Numbered from the stretch's first letter, positions 33,834-43,797 are shown. The stretch: DNA of 64,000 bases from Thiothrix nivea DSM 5205 (GCF_000260135.1 NZ_JH651384.1:3890693-3954692), one strand, 5' to 3'. Notes: generated by a model from the sequence alone, not told the origin. Numbers and translations: made by a program.

Positions 33834-34514
33834 ATGTCAGTAAAAAACATCCCCGCGAACCGCGCGGTTGATTGGTACAAAGCAGGGTGGGACATGTTTT
33901 CCAAAGACATGGGAACATGGGCGTTGATGGCGCTGATCATGGGCGTTGGGGCAATTGTCCTCAGCGTATTGCCTATCATTGGTCAGATTGTCATGTTGCT
34001 GTTAATGCCATCGCTGGTGGCTGGCGGGTTGTATGCGGCGCAGCAATCCAAAGCGGGTAACCCGGTCAAGATTGAGCAGTTGTGGTCAGTGCTGATGAAC
34101 CCGCAAAAGCGTAACCAGTTCCTGTTGCTGGGTGGCCTGCTGTTTGTGGCAGCGATTACCATTGCGGTGATCAGCGCGGCATTCATTGGCGACAACCTGT
34201 TGCGGGGTGCAACCGTTGGGGTCGGTGGTTTCGGTGTGGGCGGTTTGGTGTTCATGCTGGTGGTCGGGTTCGCTTCATTCGTCATTTTCAATTACACCCC
34301 AGCGCTGATGCTGTTCCGCGACATGCCGTTGGTGGATGCATTGAAAACCTGCGCCAAAACCGCCAGCACCCAGATTGCGCCATTGTTGGTGCTGTTCCTG
34401 ATTTACGCCGTGCTGAGTTTTATTGGCTCGATTCCGTTCGGCTTGGGCTTGCTGGTAGTGATTCCGATGACCATCGGTGCCATTTATGTCAGCTATGAGG
34501 AAATCTTTGCCTGA
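33834..34514 (+). CDS. BPSS1780-type membrane protein
   Basis: This 226-residue inner-membrane protein has about five to six helices and the N-terminal signature RAVDWYKAGWDMFSKDMGTW seen in BPSS1780 family proteins, whose function is unknown. AAGGAG precedes the ATG. Its stop codon touches the start of the aldo/keto reductase gene (TGATG). The DUF2189 protein at 6149 is a distant look-alike in architecture. Confidence 0.8.
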   Translation: MSVKNIPANRAVDWYKAGWDMFSKDMGTWALMALIMGVGAIVLSVLPIIGQIVMLLLMPSLVAGGLYAAQQSKAGNPVKIEQLWSVLMNPQKRNQFLLLGGLLFVAAITIAVISAAFIGDNLLRGATVGVGGFGVGGLVFMLVVGFASFVIFNYTPALMLFRDMPLVDALKTCAKTASTQIAPLLVLFLIYAVLSFIGSIPFGLGLLVVIPMTIGAIYVSYEEIFA

Positions 34515-35305
34515 TGAAACGTCGGCCCGTCGCCAGCACCGGCATAGAAATCAGCCCGCTTGGTTTGGGTACGGTCAAGTTTGGGCGTAATCAGGGCGTC
34601 AAGTACCCGCAGGGGTTTGAGTTGCCATCGGACAGGGAAGTGCGCGAACTGCTGGCACTGGCCTTCGACTTCGGCATCAACCTGTTGGATACCGCCCCGG
34701 CCTATGGCTTGAGTGAGGAACGGATTGGCAAGTTGTTGCCTAATTCGCGTCACGACTGGGTGATCGAAACCAAAGTGGGGGAAACTTTCCGCGCTGGCGA
34801 ATCCCGTTTCGACTTTACGGCAGCCGGGACGCGCAACAGCGTGGAAAACAGCCTGCGCCTGCTAAAAACCGATTACCTCGACATGGTGCTGATCCATTCC
34901 GATGGCGATGACGTGCGCATCCTGCGCGAGGAGGCGGCGCTGGATACCTTGCTGCAAATGCGCCAGGAAGGCTGGGTGCGCGCGGTTGGCATTTCCTCGA
35001 AAACGGTGGAAGGCGCTTTGCTGGCGTATGAACTGGGGTGTGATGTGGTGATGGCTGCGTACAACCCAGTGTACACCGATGAATTGCCGGTACTGGAAGC
35101 GGCTGCGGAACAGGGGCGCGCCGTGCTGGTCAAGAAGGCGTTCGCCAGCGGCCATCTGGATAAGCTGGGCGGGGCAAATCCGGTGGAACACGCCCTCGGT
35201 TTCATCTTCGGTCAGCCGGGGGCGACCAGCGTGGTGCTGGGGACGATCAACCCACAGCATTTGCGCGAGAATGTGGCAGTGGCGCTGGAGGTATTGGGCG
35301 CGTGA
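34514..35305 (+). CDS. Aldo/keto reductase
   Basis: This 263-residue enzyme has the AKR barrel. The opening strand is ISPLGLGTVKFGR, the catalytic Asp and Tyr lie in LLDTAPAYGLSEERIG (near 55), and the active-site His is in MVLIHSDG (near 127). It reduces carbonyls with NAD(P)H; the substrate is unknown. It overlaps the upstream gene by one base and waaA by 4 bases, so it is part of the same run of coupled genes. Confidence 0.9.
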   Translation: MKRRPVASTGIEISPLGLGTVKFGRNQGVKYPQGFELPSDREVRELLALAFDFGINLLDTAPAYGLSEERIGKLLPNSRHDWVIETKVGETFRAGESRFDFTAAGTRNSVENSLRLLKTDYLDMVLIHSDGDDVRILREEAALDTLLQMRQEGWVRAVGISSKTVEGALLAYELGCDVVMAAYNPVYTDELPVLEAAAEQGRAVLVKKAFASGHLDKLGGANPVEHALGFIFGQPGATSVVLGTINPQHLRENVAVALEVLGA

Positions 35306-36582
35306 GTACCCACCGCTTCCTCTATACGCTGTTGATGTACCTGCTGTCGCCGCTATTTGTGCTGCGCTTGTTGTGGCGTAGTCGCGCCAACCCCGCCTAC
35401 CGGCAACGGCTGGGTGAGCGGTTTGGTTGCGTGCCTGCTACCGGGCGACCCTGCATCTGGTTACATGCCGTGTCGGTGGGGGAAACCATCGCTGCCCGAC
35501 CCCTGATTGAACGTTTGCTGGTGGAATATCCGCAGCATCCTTTGTTGGTGACGACCACGACGCCGACGGGTTCCGATACTGTCAGGCGGTTGTTCGGGGG
35601 GCGTGTGCTGCATTGCTATTTTCCGTATGACTTGCCGGATGCGCTGGCGCGTTTCCTGACACGGATGCAACCCCTGTTGCTGGTGGTGATGGAAACCGAA
35701 ATTTGGCCGAACCTCTACGCCGCTTGCGCCCAACGGAATATTCCCCTGATGTTGGCCAATGCGCGCCTTTCCGGACGTTCCACCCGTGGTTATGCACGGC
35801 TTGCCTCGCTGGTAAGGGAAACGCTGGCCAACGCCAGTCTGATTGCTACCCGCGACCCGCAGGATTCCCAACACTTTCAGCAGCTTGGCGCAAAGCCGGA
35901 ACAGGTGGAAGTATGCGGTAACATCAAGTTCGACTTGCAGGTTTCTTCTACAGTGGTGGAGCAGGGCAGGCAGTTGCGCAGCCAGTGGGGCAGTCAGCGT
36001 CAGGTATGCGTGGCCGCCAGCACGCATCAGGGTGAAGACGAGATTATCTTGCGGGTATTTGCCCGCTTGCGGGAACAATGTCCTGATCTGCTGCTGGTGG
36101 TTGTGCCGCGTCACCCGGAACGCTTTGATGCGGTCGCCACACTATGCGCCAACAGCGGTTTGCCGACCGTGCGGCGCAGTACGGGCAGCGCGTTTTCCCT
36201 GGATACCGCCATTATTGTGGGTGATAGCATGGGGGAAATGCTGTTGTGGTATGCTGCTGCCGATGTAGCCTTTATCGGTGGCAGTTTGGTTGCGCATGGT
36301 GGGCATAATCCGCTGGAAGCCGCTGCGTTTGGCGTGCCGGTGGTCAGCGGTGAGCATGTACACAACTTTGCCGATATTTTTCCACCGCTTTGTCAGGCAG
36401 GTGGCGCAGTGTTAGCTCAGGATGAAACCGGGTTGTATGCGCAGTTACAGGAATGGCTACAGGATGCTGCGGAACAGCAACAAGCTGGGCAGGCGGCAAA
36501 AACGTTTTTCCAACAGAATCAGAGGGCTGTGGATTGCCTGATTCAGGCTATAACAACATTGATGACAACATCACGAGGTTAG
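35302..36582 (+). CDS. waaA: Kdo transferase (3-deoxy-D-manno-octulosonate transferase)
   Basis: This 426-residue GT30 enzyme adds Kdo to lipid A precursor at the inner membrane. It shows the N-terminal membrane anchor (LLMYLLSPLFVL), the acceptor-site IWLHAVSVGET with the catalytic Glu, TTTTPTGSDTV, METEIWPNL, and the donor-site FIGGSLVAHGGHNPLEAAAFG near 330. It completes an LPS-core theme with hldE upstream. The following cytochrome gene starts three bases after its stop. Confidence 0.96.
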   Translation: MSTHRFLYTLLMYLLSPLFVLRLLWRSRANPAYRQRLGERFGCVPATGRPCIWLHAVSVGETIAARPLIERLLVEYPQHPLLVTTTTPTGSDTVRRLFGGRVLHCYFPYDLPDALARFLTRMQPLLLVVMETEIWPNLYAACAQRNIPLMLANARLSGRSTRGYARLASLVRETLANASLIATRDPQDSQHFQQLGAKPEQVEVCGNIKFDLQVSSTVVEQGRQLRSQWGSQRQVCVAASTHQGEDEIILRVFARLREQCPDLLLVVVPRHPERFDAVATLCANSGLPTVRRSTGSAFSLDTAIIVGDSMGEMLLWYAAADVAFIGGSLVAHGGHNPLEAAAFGVPVVSGEHVHNFADIFPPLCQAGGAVLAQDETGLYAQLQEWLQDAAEQQQAGQAAKTFFQQNQRAVDCLIQAITTLMTTSRG

Positions 36583-36584
36583 AG

Positions 36585-36977
36585 ATGAAAGTATTGACTC
36601 CTTTGACGCTGGCGGCTGTGACCGCATTGATGCTGACGGCTTGCGGCGAAACCAAAACGGATACGGCAGCCAAACCGGAGGCAGCTGCGCCCGCCGGTCA
36701 GGAACAGAAAATTGCGCCCAGCGCACCACCACTGGCAACTGCGCCGGTCGCTGCTAACGGCGAACATCCGGGCAAGGCCATCCATGATGCCAATTGCATC
36801 AGTTGCCATGATTCCGGTGTTTATACCCGTGCTGACCACAAGATGACGGATTTCGCCATGCTGTCTGCGCAGGTGCGCCGTTGTGATGCCAATCTTGGTA
36901 CCAAGCTGTTCGATGAGGACATGGACAAGGTGGCTGAATTCCTGAACGATACCTACTACAAATTCCCCAAGCCTTAG
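36585..36977 (+). CDS. Cytochrome c lipoprotein
   Basis: This 130-residue protein has a lipoprotein signal (ALMLTAC), an Ala/Pro-rich linker (about 20-60), and a single c-type heme motif CISCH near 72 with later Met residues (KMTDFAM) as candidate sixth ligand. A periplasmic, membrane-tethered electron carrier of the short cytochrome c5-like type is likely. An ISAzo13-like element begins at the last base of its stop codon, which changes the original TAA to TAG without altering the protein. Confidence 0.88.
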   Translation: MKVLTPLTLAAVTALMLTACGETKTDTAAKPEAAAPAGQEQKIAPSAPPLATAPVAANGEHPGKAIHDANCISCHDSGVYTRADHKMTDFAMLSAQVRRCDANLGTKLFDEDMDKVAEFLNDTYYKFPKP

Positions 36978-38292
36978 GTGATTTACCTCAAAGACATTAC
37001 CCAAAAACAGGGCGAATCAGAATGTCCCATTTTGGTAAAGCAGCATTTCTTTCCAGCCTCGCCTCAACAGCCTCCATAGCTTTTTTGCTGAGGGTCACAC
37101 CCTTCTCATAAACCTTGTGGCTGAATTCGACCATGGGGTTGATGCCTTTCCAGGTCATGGTTTTTGCCCATTCCAGCAGGGTTTCGGCATCCTTGAGCTG
37201 GGTGCCGTTCCAGTGTTGTTCCAGAATCCCCCAGCAGCGTTCAATCGGGTTGTACTTGCTGTGGTAAGGCGGGTAGTACAGCAGGTGGACTGTCTTACCG
37301 GTATGGTTGGCGAATTCCACCATGCGCTTGAGGAATTGCGTCCTGATCCCGCTGCTTTCCGGGCCATTGTCCGCTTTGATCTGGATGCACTGGCAGGCGT
37401 CCTTGTCAGCAGAAGGCATCTGTTCCCATACCCGGCACAGGGAATCCACGATGAAGTCACTGGTTTTGCTGGAACTGCCGAAGGTCAGGTAAACCTGCCC
37501 ACTGTCCTCATCCAGTACGCCAAAAGGGATGTATTTCTCTTTGCAGCCCATCTCATGGTCAGCGGCTTTATTGTCACCCCGTGTTTTCCCGCCCCGTGAG
37601 TAGTCACCGATGTTGACGGTCGCCTTGCAGTCCATGCTCAGGCGTTTGACCGCCCCATCGGCAAACTGCCCATCGTTGGCCTGGATATTGGCGAAGATGG
37701 CGTCGGTTTCTGGAATTTTTTTTGCGGCTTGGCTTTCTCCACCTTGCGCAGGCGGTAGCCATTCCGGTTGAGTATCCGCGCCATGGTGCTGGGGGCGGGC
37801 ACTTGTCCACCGCTGAAACCCATGGCCTGTAACTGCCGGATGGCTTCCGCCGCCGTCAGGCGGGTGTAGGCGATGCTGCTGCGGAATGTCGGGTCTTGCT
37901 GGCTATGTGCTTCCGCCAGCGCCAGCAAGGCGGCTGCCGCTTCCGGCTGGGTTTCCTCCCAGCGCTTCTGGCCACAATACGCCGCCTGCGCACCCACGCA
38001 AACCATGCCGCTGCGCTGTTCCTCCAAACCCAACTGCACCCCCTCCCGACCCCAGCCAAAACACCTTTCAGTCTGGCGGGCGTTGCCTGCACAATATTTC
38101 CGGCTCATGTCCGCCTGGAACGCACGGCGGGTGCTGCCAGACATTTTCGAGGCCGCCAGTTTCAGGTCGGCTATCTGGGATTCACTCAGGATCGGGTTAG
38201 CTGTTTGGGGTTCGGGGGGCATGGGGATAGGGACTCCGCTTGTCGATAAGACAAGTGTAGCCATTGCGGGGGAATCTTTCAGGGAAATCCCC
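36977..38292 (-). mobile_element. ISAzo13-like insertion sequence
   Basis: This element of about 1316 bp has imperfect inverted ends: GGTGATTTACCTCAAAGA at 36977-36994, and at 38275-38292 a sequence whose reverse complement matches it at 15 of 18 positions. It is flanked by TTA on both sides (36974-36976 and 38293-38295), a likely short target duplication. It splits the cytochrome gene from the ferredoxin gene. Removing it and one TTA leaves the two genes a few bases apart, with the cytochrome ending in TAA. Confidence 0.8.
36997..38264 (-). CDS. ISAzo13-family transposase in two frames (A8 frameshift)
   Basis: The first frame starts at ATG 38264 and runs to a stop at 37638. The second frame carries the DDE part (LSMDCKATVNIGDYS, IKADNGPESSGIRTQF, HSKYNPIERCWGILE). 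A run of eight A on the coding strand (37716-37723) lies where the frames meet. A -1 slip there joins them into one 422-residue protein whose sequence continues sensibly (KAKPQKK to IPETDAIFANIQANDGQFADG). The A8 site may be a programmed -1 frameshift used to control transposition, or a plain inactivating mutation. Confidence 0.82.
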
Positions 38293-38301
38293 TTAAAGCT
38301 C

Positions 38302-38610
38302 ATGCCATATAGCGTTACAATCCTGAATACCCCGTGGCGTTTCCAGGTGGATGACGGTGAAACCGTGTTGCAGGCAGCCCTGCGGCAGGAAGTTCCGGTT
38401 CCCTGGGGTTGCGGGGGTGGGGTCTGTGGCGTGTGCATGGCGCAGATTGTTTCCGGGGAAGTTTGCTACCCCGACGGTGAGCCGTTGGCGCTGTTTGAGG
38501 AGGATGCTGAAGCGGGTAAACTGCTGCCCTGCGCCAGCGAACCGCGTTCCGACCTGGTGCTGGATGTGCCGGAAATGGGGGAAGACTGGGAGCCTTTGAA
38601 GGCGTTGTGA
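38302..38610 (+). CDS. [2Fe-2S] ferredoxin (plant type)
   Basis: This 102-residue soluble protein has the plant-type ferredoxin cluster motif: Cys in WGCGGGVCGVC (C-x4-C-x2-C near 36-44) and a fourth Cys in LLPCASEP near 79. The start at 38302 (MPYSVTILNTPWRF) lies 9 bases after the right end of the ISAzo13-like element. Before that insertion it followed the cytochrome gene directly, so its original promoter and ribosome context are now interrupted. Confidence 0.9.
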   Translation: MPYSVTILNTPWRFQVDDGETVLQAALRQEVPVPWGCGGGVCGVCMAQIVSGEVCYPDGEPLALFEEDAEAGKLLPCASEPRSDLVLDVPEMGEDWEPLKAL

Positions 38611-38632
38611 AGAGGGCGTATGTGATACGCCC

Positions 38633-39121
38633 CTACGGTTGCACGGCTTCCTTCCAGGGTTTGCCCTCAATCAGCAGGTCGCGGATGGCGGCGTTGCCCT
38701 GCCGGTCAACTGACAGCACCAACTCGCCCTTACGGTCGCGCACCTTGTCTTCCAGGCTTTGGGCGTATTCCTCCGGGATGTAGAAACGTTCTATGTCGGC
38801 AAGGAAATCCGCGCTGCTATCGCAACGCCCGCGGATGAACAGCCCACAGTCCTGCGGCAGGCTGCCCTGCGGATAGATGCCACGCATGGGGCGCAGGCAC
38901 ACGCTGGCTTCAGTTCTATGCTCGCCGCAACCGTTTTCCACCCCGTAATCCACCCGGTATTGTAGATAGTGACCGGATAGCAGGTCACGCGGGTCAAAGC
39001 CCGTAATCGGCAGCACCACTTCCTCACCATTGGCACGTTGTGCGCTTTTCAGGTAGGCGTTCAAGCCAAGGGAGAGGATGGGTAATGCCAGCGCCACGAT
39101 CAGCAGGATACGCTTGTTCAT
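38633..39121 (-). CDS. GDYXXLXY domain protein
   Basis: This 162-residue protein has one N-terminal membrane helix and the signature LLSGHYLQYRVDY, a variant of the GDYxxLxY motif that names this family. Four Cys in the middle (NGCGEH, SVCLRP, DCGLF, GRCDSS) suggest disulfides. The start ATG overlaps the DUF2157 gene stop. In other bacteria this family is regularly encoded with DUF2157/DUF4401 membrane proteins, as here; function unknown. Confidence 0.85.
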   Translation of the reverse strand: MNKRILLIVALALPILSLGLNAYLKSAQRANGEEVVLPITGFDPRDLLSGHYLQYRVDYGVENGCGEHRTEASVCLRPMRGIYPQGSLPQDCGLFIRGRCDSSADFLADIERFYIPEEYAQSLEDKVRDRKGELVLSVDRQGNAAIRDLLIEGKPWKEAVQP

Positions 39122-40314
39122 GAGTGCAACCCCTTCGTCCACTGGCGCAGACGGTTTCGCCCCTTGTACCACAACCACGCCAGGTTGATGATCAGGCTGC
39201 CGGACACAATCAGGCCGATGCCGGTAGCAGCCAAGCCTCCCATGGCTTGGAAATAAAGGATGACAAAACGCAAACCGATCAGGAAAGTGACCAGGTTGAA
39301 GGCGCGCTGGTGGCCGGTATTGCCCGCATGGACGGCGTACAGGAACAAGATCAGTAAGGTCAGCAGCGGCGCGCGGATGTCGTCCGCCTGCCAGAAACTG
39401 ACATCAGCATGGGTGGATGTACCAAACAGGGTATAGCGTTGCGCGCCGCTAAACAGCAGGTCGGGGTGATAGTACAGCAGCAGCAACCCTAACGCGCCCA
39501 ATAGTAATAGCCGGTTCAGCAGCCGGTATTCCTGGTGCAGCAGGATACCTGCCGCCAGGATAGCTGCGGCTACATAAGCGGGTAAATACCAGAGGGTCTG
39601 GTAGTCATGCATTTCCCCACCGGAACGGGCGATGTCGACGAATGCCAGCGCAACCATGGCACTGAGCTGGAACCAGAAAAACAAGCTGTTGGCATAGCCA
39701 TGAAGTTGTTTGACATACACGGCCAGATAATACAGCAAAGCCGCCAGCAGCGGGGTGAACAGCAAGGCGGCAGGCAGTTCCTCCATTCGGTGACTGAAAT
39801 CATGGCTAGTCAGCGCGATCGTGCTCCAGACCACGCCGTGCAGGAACAGCGTCACCCAGAAAAGGCGCGTGAACAGGTTACGGGCAAACAGGCTGAGCAG
39901 GGAGGTGATGACGGCCCAGAACAGCAGGGCGTGATACCACTTGCCACCGATATGGTAAATCTGCGCGATCAGGCCGATGCTGGCGAGGCATAGCAGCATG
40001 AAACCAACCAATAGCACTTCAAACCATACGCCATGCTGGCGGTTGGGGTATTGCCAGTGAATGCCTATAGCCAGTAATCCCAACAGGGCAAAGTCTGCGC
40101 CCAGCTTGATGTTGTCGGGGATGTCCGCCCAGTTGGCCGCGATCAGGGAAATGACGCCCAGCCCGATGATGGCCGTACCGAGGATCATGAGGCTGTACAG
40201 CCACCAGTTGGAACGCTGGGGGTGTTCGGCCTCGAAGGCGAGGATGGCGGCTTGCTGGGCTGGGGTGATTAGTCCGGCTTGCAGCCACTGGTGCAACTTT
40301 TTTGTGTTGTTCAT
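39118..40314 (-). CDS. DUF2157 integral membrane protein
   Basis: This 398-residue protein has a cytoplasmic N-terminal helix pair (LHQWLQAGLITPAQQAAILAFE) and about twelve hydrophobic segments, the usual DUF2157 arrangement. It is coupled by ATGA to the GDYXXLXY protein gene. The function of the pair is unknown; an envelope role is usually assumed. Its 5' end faces the secreted metalloprotease gene with 189 bases between. Confidence 0.87.
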   Translation of the reverse strand: MNNTKKLHQWLQAGLITPAQQAAILAFEAEHPQRSNWWLYSLMILGTAIIGLGVISLIAANWADIPDNIKLGADFALLGLLAIGIHWQYPNRQHGVWFEVLLVGFMLLCLASIGLIAQIYHIGGKWYHALLFWAVITSLLSLFARNLFTRLFWVTLFLHGVVWSTIALTSHDFSHRMEELPAALLFTPLLAALLYYLAVYVKQLHGYANSLFFWFQLSAMVALAFVDIARSGGEMHDYQTLWYLPAYVAAAILAAGILLHQEYRLLNRLLLLGALGLLLLYYHPDLLFSGAQRYTLFGTSTHADVSFWQADDIRAPLLTLLILFLYAVHAGNTGHQRAFNLVTFLIGLRFVILYFQAMGGLAATGIGLIVSGSLIINLAWLWYKGRNRLRQWTKGLHS

Positions 40315-40503
40315 CTGTAGTAGTCCCGACTTGTAATTAACAGTTGCCGGTTTTGTAAAAGTATCTAATTGACTGAAATTCTATCGTTTTTGCGTAATAA
40401 TTTGTGATGCTAGTCATATTCACATCAAAAAAATTTTGCTAGTTTAAATACCTCTTATTGGGGTGTGGTTCTGTGGTGTCGTTATGGTCAGGGGCTGGTT
40501 ACT

Positions 40504-43500
40504 ATGATAGTAAAGGTTTTTCTTCGGTGTATGTTGATCTTCTTTACTGTGATTTGTACACCGGTTTTGTCCTGGGCGGCGGATCCCTTGACTGATGAAG
40601 AAAAAATTGCAGCCATCCTGCCGATCATTTTTGGATTGTTGGATTCTAACCACGCCCCCTCCATCAGTGGCACACCCGGCACATCTGCCAATGTTGGGGG
40701 GGCATACAGTTTTACCCCGACAGCCAGTGATATGGATGCAGGTGACACCCTCACTTTCAGCATTACAAATAAGCCGACATGGGCGACGTTCGATACAACC
40801 ACAGGTAAATTAAGCGGCTCGCCCACGGCAGCGGACGCCAGCACAACGACCAGCAATATCATCATCAGCGTGACGGATAACAAATCCGCCCCGGTCAGCC
40901 TGCCTGCATTCAGTATCAGCGTTGGCGCTGACACCGCCGTGCAGGATGCGCTGGCTTCCGGTAGTGCCGATGCGGTGACGACGGAAGAACTGCTGAGTGC
41001 CATGTCAGGCGTGCTTAATGGCTTTACTACGCAGTGTGAAGCAGCATTGAACACTCTCTACCCGAATGGTCTCGTGCCCAAAGCGGATGTGAACATCGGC
41101 ATGTTGCAATCGCTAACGGATACCACGCCGGGCTGGATACCGTGGATTGTGGCAAACAATGCCGGTAGTCCCAAGGTATATGCCTATGTCAGGGAACTGC
41201 CCAATGGCACTCGCGTGGTTGCCAGCGGCATTCCATTATTCAGCCCGTCAGAAATGAAAGCCAACTTCAATGATGGTGCTGACAAGACTGCAATCCTCAA
41301 TCTCCTCAAATGGCTGGCAGGAAGTAAAGGCAAGGATGTTAATGGGCAGTTAAAGTCTGATACTGATTTCCTGAATAGCCATCTGAACATTACCTACCAC
41401 GGTGGTGCGGCTGATTGGGGGTATGGCGATTGGAATGGCCTGTTTAAACTTGACCAGTGGATTGGGGGTAATTTTAACCCCAGCACAGGTGTAACATTTG
41501 CAGCCAGCGGCCTGCCAGCAAACTGGACAAATACCAAAACCAATGCTTCGTGGAACGTTGTTGATCTGACCAAACTGGCTGATGCCAACCAGGATATTTT
41601 CATGTTGGGTGAAGCGACTGATGAGGCGATTGATACCGTACTGGCGCACGCAGCCAATGGTTCCCCCAAAGGTTTGTATGTGCAGTATTCTCCGCCAACC
41701 TATAACACCAAGGTTAATAGTCGCCTGGGCATCAAGAAAAGTGGTGCATGGTTCGGGGATGACCAGCTTGCCTACGGCGATTCCGTCAGTCTTGCATCAC
41801 AATGTGCAATTGGCAGTACGCCAGCATTGATCGCACTGGTGCATAGTCTGGAAACCGGTTTGCCGGACTTCAATTACGAAGCGGGCGATTGTCTCAACAA
41901 TATCGGAACGGTGAGCTGTGATCTCAACAAAGTGACGGATGCCGCTGGAAATAGCGTGGCGCAATTGTTCAATGATGGGGCTAGCGCTATACGTAGCCGT
42001 TTGTTGGAGTGGGACTCCAGCGGCATAGATGTGTTCTCATTGGGGTCTGAATACGACTTGTTCAAGCTGGCAGTGCTGGCAGGTGACAAGTACCGGGCCA
42101 ATATCCAGTACCCGATGGACAAGATTGCGACGGACGATACGGCATTCTATCAGGCGCTGTTTGCGGACTTTACGGTGCATTATTCCCGTGAGGGGAATGC
42201 TTACCAGCCGGATATGGGTGACTTCACCGATGCCCAGGCGGCGCTGAATGCGGCTACTACCAAAACGGCAATCCGCACTTATACGCCGACTGTTTACGGG
42301 GAGTGGACCAGCACCGGGTTGTATGCTCCGCCGGGCAAGGTTATTACCGTGCGTCGCACGGATAGCAGTGATTCCGAAGTGAAATTCCGCTTCAATTTAC
42401 TGCGCGAAAGTACCCGCCTGTGGAATGAAAATAAATACAGTCGTCCACGATACATGTCGAGTCCAGTCGTGACGCTGGAAAAGGGTCAGACCTACACCTT
42501 CTCCACCCCTTACGGTGGCTCGGTTTATCTGGGCTGGAATGGAGTAGAGAGCGGGGCAACGCCTTTCACGGTGGAAGTGACCGGTGTGCTGGATAATCCG
42601 CTGCTGGATGCGTTTGATGCGGTTTCCATCCAGAGTTTCCTCAATGATGTGTTACTGACGGATAGTGACTGGGTGGACATCAAAACACCGTATGCCGAGA
42701 TCCATTCCCTTAAATCCTATGTCCTGAAATCATTTGATAGTCAGGATGGCACTACCGGCAACGGTTATACGCCGGAGGATGTACAGGCATACATTGAGGA
42801 TCTGAATAACTATCTGATTGCAGGTAACTATGAGTATGCCGGCTTTACGGGTACAGGCTTGCAGCCGTTGAATGACGAGGCAAGCGGTTTTTGTGGCGAA
42901 TTCAGCCTGAACAGCGTCGATTATCTGGAAGATGGTACTCTGAGGGAGCTGTGCACGGATGCTATCATTCACGCCAAACCCAGAATCCAGCATATCAACG
43001 CTGATATCAATGCCGCCTGTGGTGCTTTGTGTTCCGGCAATCCATTCGATTCCTATGCGCCGATTGACCCATTGGGCTGGGGTGAGAACCATGAAATGGG
43101 ACACAACCTGCAACGTGGCCGTCTGAAGATTTATGACGGACGCAGCACAGAAGTTTCCAACAATATCTTCCCGCTGCACACCCAGTGGCGCTGGACTGTA
43201 GATCAGGGGCTGGATAAACATCCAACCCAGACAAGCCCGGCTAATCAGGAGGCATTTACGTTGTTGCAAAATGCCATTGCAGCTAACACGCCAGCGAATA
43301 TCAATCACCCGTTGTGGTCTGGCAGCGGCACCTATGACAACGCTTTCCTGCGTTTGTCGTTCTATATGCAATTGGCATACACCCAGCAGTCGTGGGATCT
43401 GTACACCAAGTTGTACCTGATGGAGCGTATTTACACCGATGCCATCAAGTCTGATACCAAGTGGAGCGCTGTGAAAGACCTGCTTGGATTCGGCAGTTAC

Positions 43501-43797
43501 CCGCGCGCGGATTCGGATGGTGTCAGTGGCAATGATGCGACCACCCTGAGCGGGAATGATTTCATGTACATCGCTGCCTCGAACATTGCCGGGAAGAATT
43601 ACAGTGATTTCTTTGAGGCATGGGGTATCGAAGTCTCACAGATGGCGAAGGATCAGGTGGCAGCGTTGGGGATTACCACGCAGGTTCCGAAACTCTTCTA
43701 CTACGTGCATGATGAACTGCCAGCCGTGATGCCAACCATGGCTGATACCATTCCGCTGGATGGAACGCGCACTTGGACGGTTCCAACAACACCATGA
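40504..43797 (+). CDS. Secreted ImpA/M60-type metalloprotease
   Basis: This 1097-residue secreted protein begins with a signal peptide cleaved after SWAA. A short segment LTDEEKIAAILPIIFGLL follows, then a cadherin-like Ig domain (about 50-145: YSFTPTASDMDAGDTLTF and TGKLSGSP). The rest matches ImpA-type proteases, with a zinc site HEMGH at 863-867 and a downstream Glu in STEVSNN, fitting the HExxH-(8-28)-E pattern of M60 gluzincins. IMPa-type enzymes cleave O-glycosylated proteins next to the glycan. ATG 40504 is chosen for the signal peptide; an in-frame GTG lies 39 bases upstream. The stop overlaps the beta-helix gene start (ATGA), so the two are co-translated. Confidence 0.85.
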   Translation: MIVKVFLRCMLIFFTVICTPVLSWAADPLTDEEKIAAILPIIFGLLDSNHAPSISGTPGTSANVGGAYSFTPTASDMDAGDTLTFSITNKPTWATFDTTTGKLSGSPTAADASTTTSNIIISVTDNKSAPVSLPAFSISVGADTAVQDALASGSADAVTTEELLSAMSGVLNGFTTQCEAALNTLYPNGLVPKADVNIGMLQSLTDTTPGWIPWIVANNAGSPKVYAYVRELPNGTRVVASGIPLFSPSEMKANFNDGADKTAILNLLKWLAGSKGKDVNGQLKSDTDFLNSHLNITYHGGAADWGYGDWNGLFKLDQWIGGNFNPSTGVTFAASGLPANWTNTKTNASWNVVDLTKLADANQDIFMLGEATDEAIDTVLAHAANGSPKGLYVQYSPPTYNTKVNSRLGIKKSGAWFGDDQLAYGDSVSLASQCAIGSTPALIALVHSLETGLPDFNYEAGDCLNNIGTVSCDLNKVTDAAGNSVAQLFNDGASAIRSRLLEWDSSGIDVFSLGSEYDLFKLAVLAGDKYRANIQYPMDKIATDDTAFYQALFADFTVHYSREGNAYQPDMGDFTDAQAALNAATTKTAIRTYTPTVYGEWTSTGLYAPPGKVITVRRTDSSDSEVKFRFNLLRESTRLWNENKYSRPRYMSSPVVTLEKGQTYTFSTPYGGSVYLGWNGVESGATPFTVEVTGVLDNPLLDAFDAVSIQSFLNDVLLTDSDWVDIKTPYAEIHSLKSYVLKSFDSQDGTTGNGYTPEDVQAYIEDLNNYLIAGNYEYAGFTGTGLQPLNDEASGFCGEFSLNSVDYLEDGTLRELCTDAIIHAKPRIQHINADINAACGALCSGNPFDSYAPIDPLGWGENHEMGHNLQRGRLKIYDGRSTEVSNNIFPLHTQWRWTVDQGLDKHPTQTSPANQEAFTLLQNAIAANTPANINHPLWSGSGTYDNAFLRLSFYMQLAYTQQSWDLYTKLYLMERIYTDAIKSDTKWSAVKDLLGFGSYPRADSDGVSGNDATTLSGNDFMYIAASNIAGKNYSDFFEAWGIEVSQMAKDQVAALGITTQVPKLFYYVHDELPAVMPTMADTIPLDGTRTWTVPTTP

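Noticed and set aside
36453-36584. Extended N terminus of the cytochrome c gene overlapping waaA
   Set aside because: The ATG at 36585 starts a clean lipoprotein signal peptide three bases after the waaA stop; the extension is waaA out of frame.
37873-38301. Extended N terminus of the ferredoxin gene
   Set aside because: This part lies within the ISAzo13-like element antisense to its transposase; the ferredoxin fold begins at 38302.
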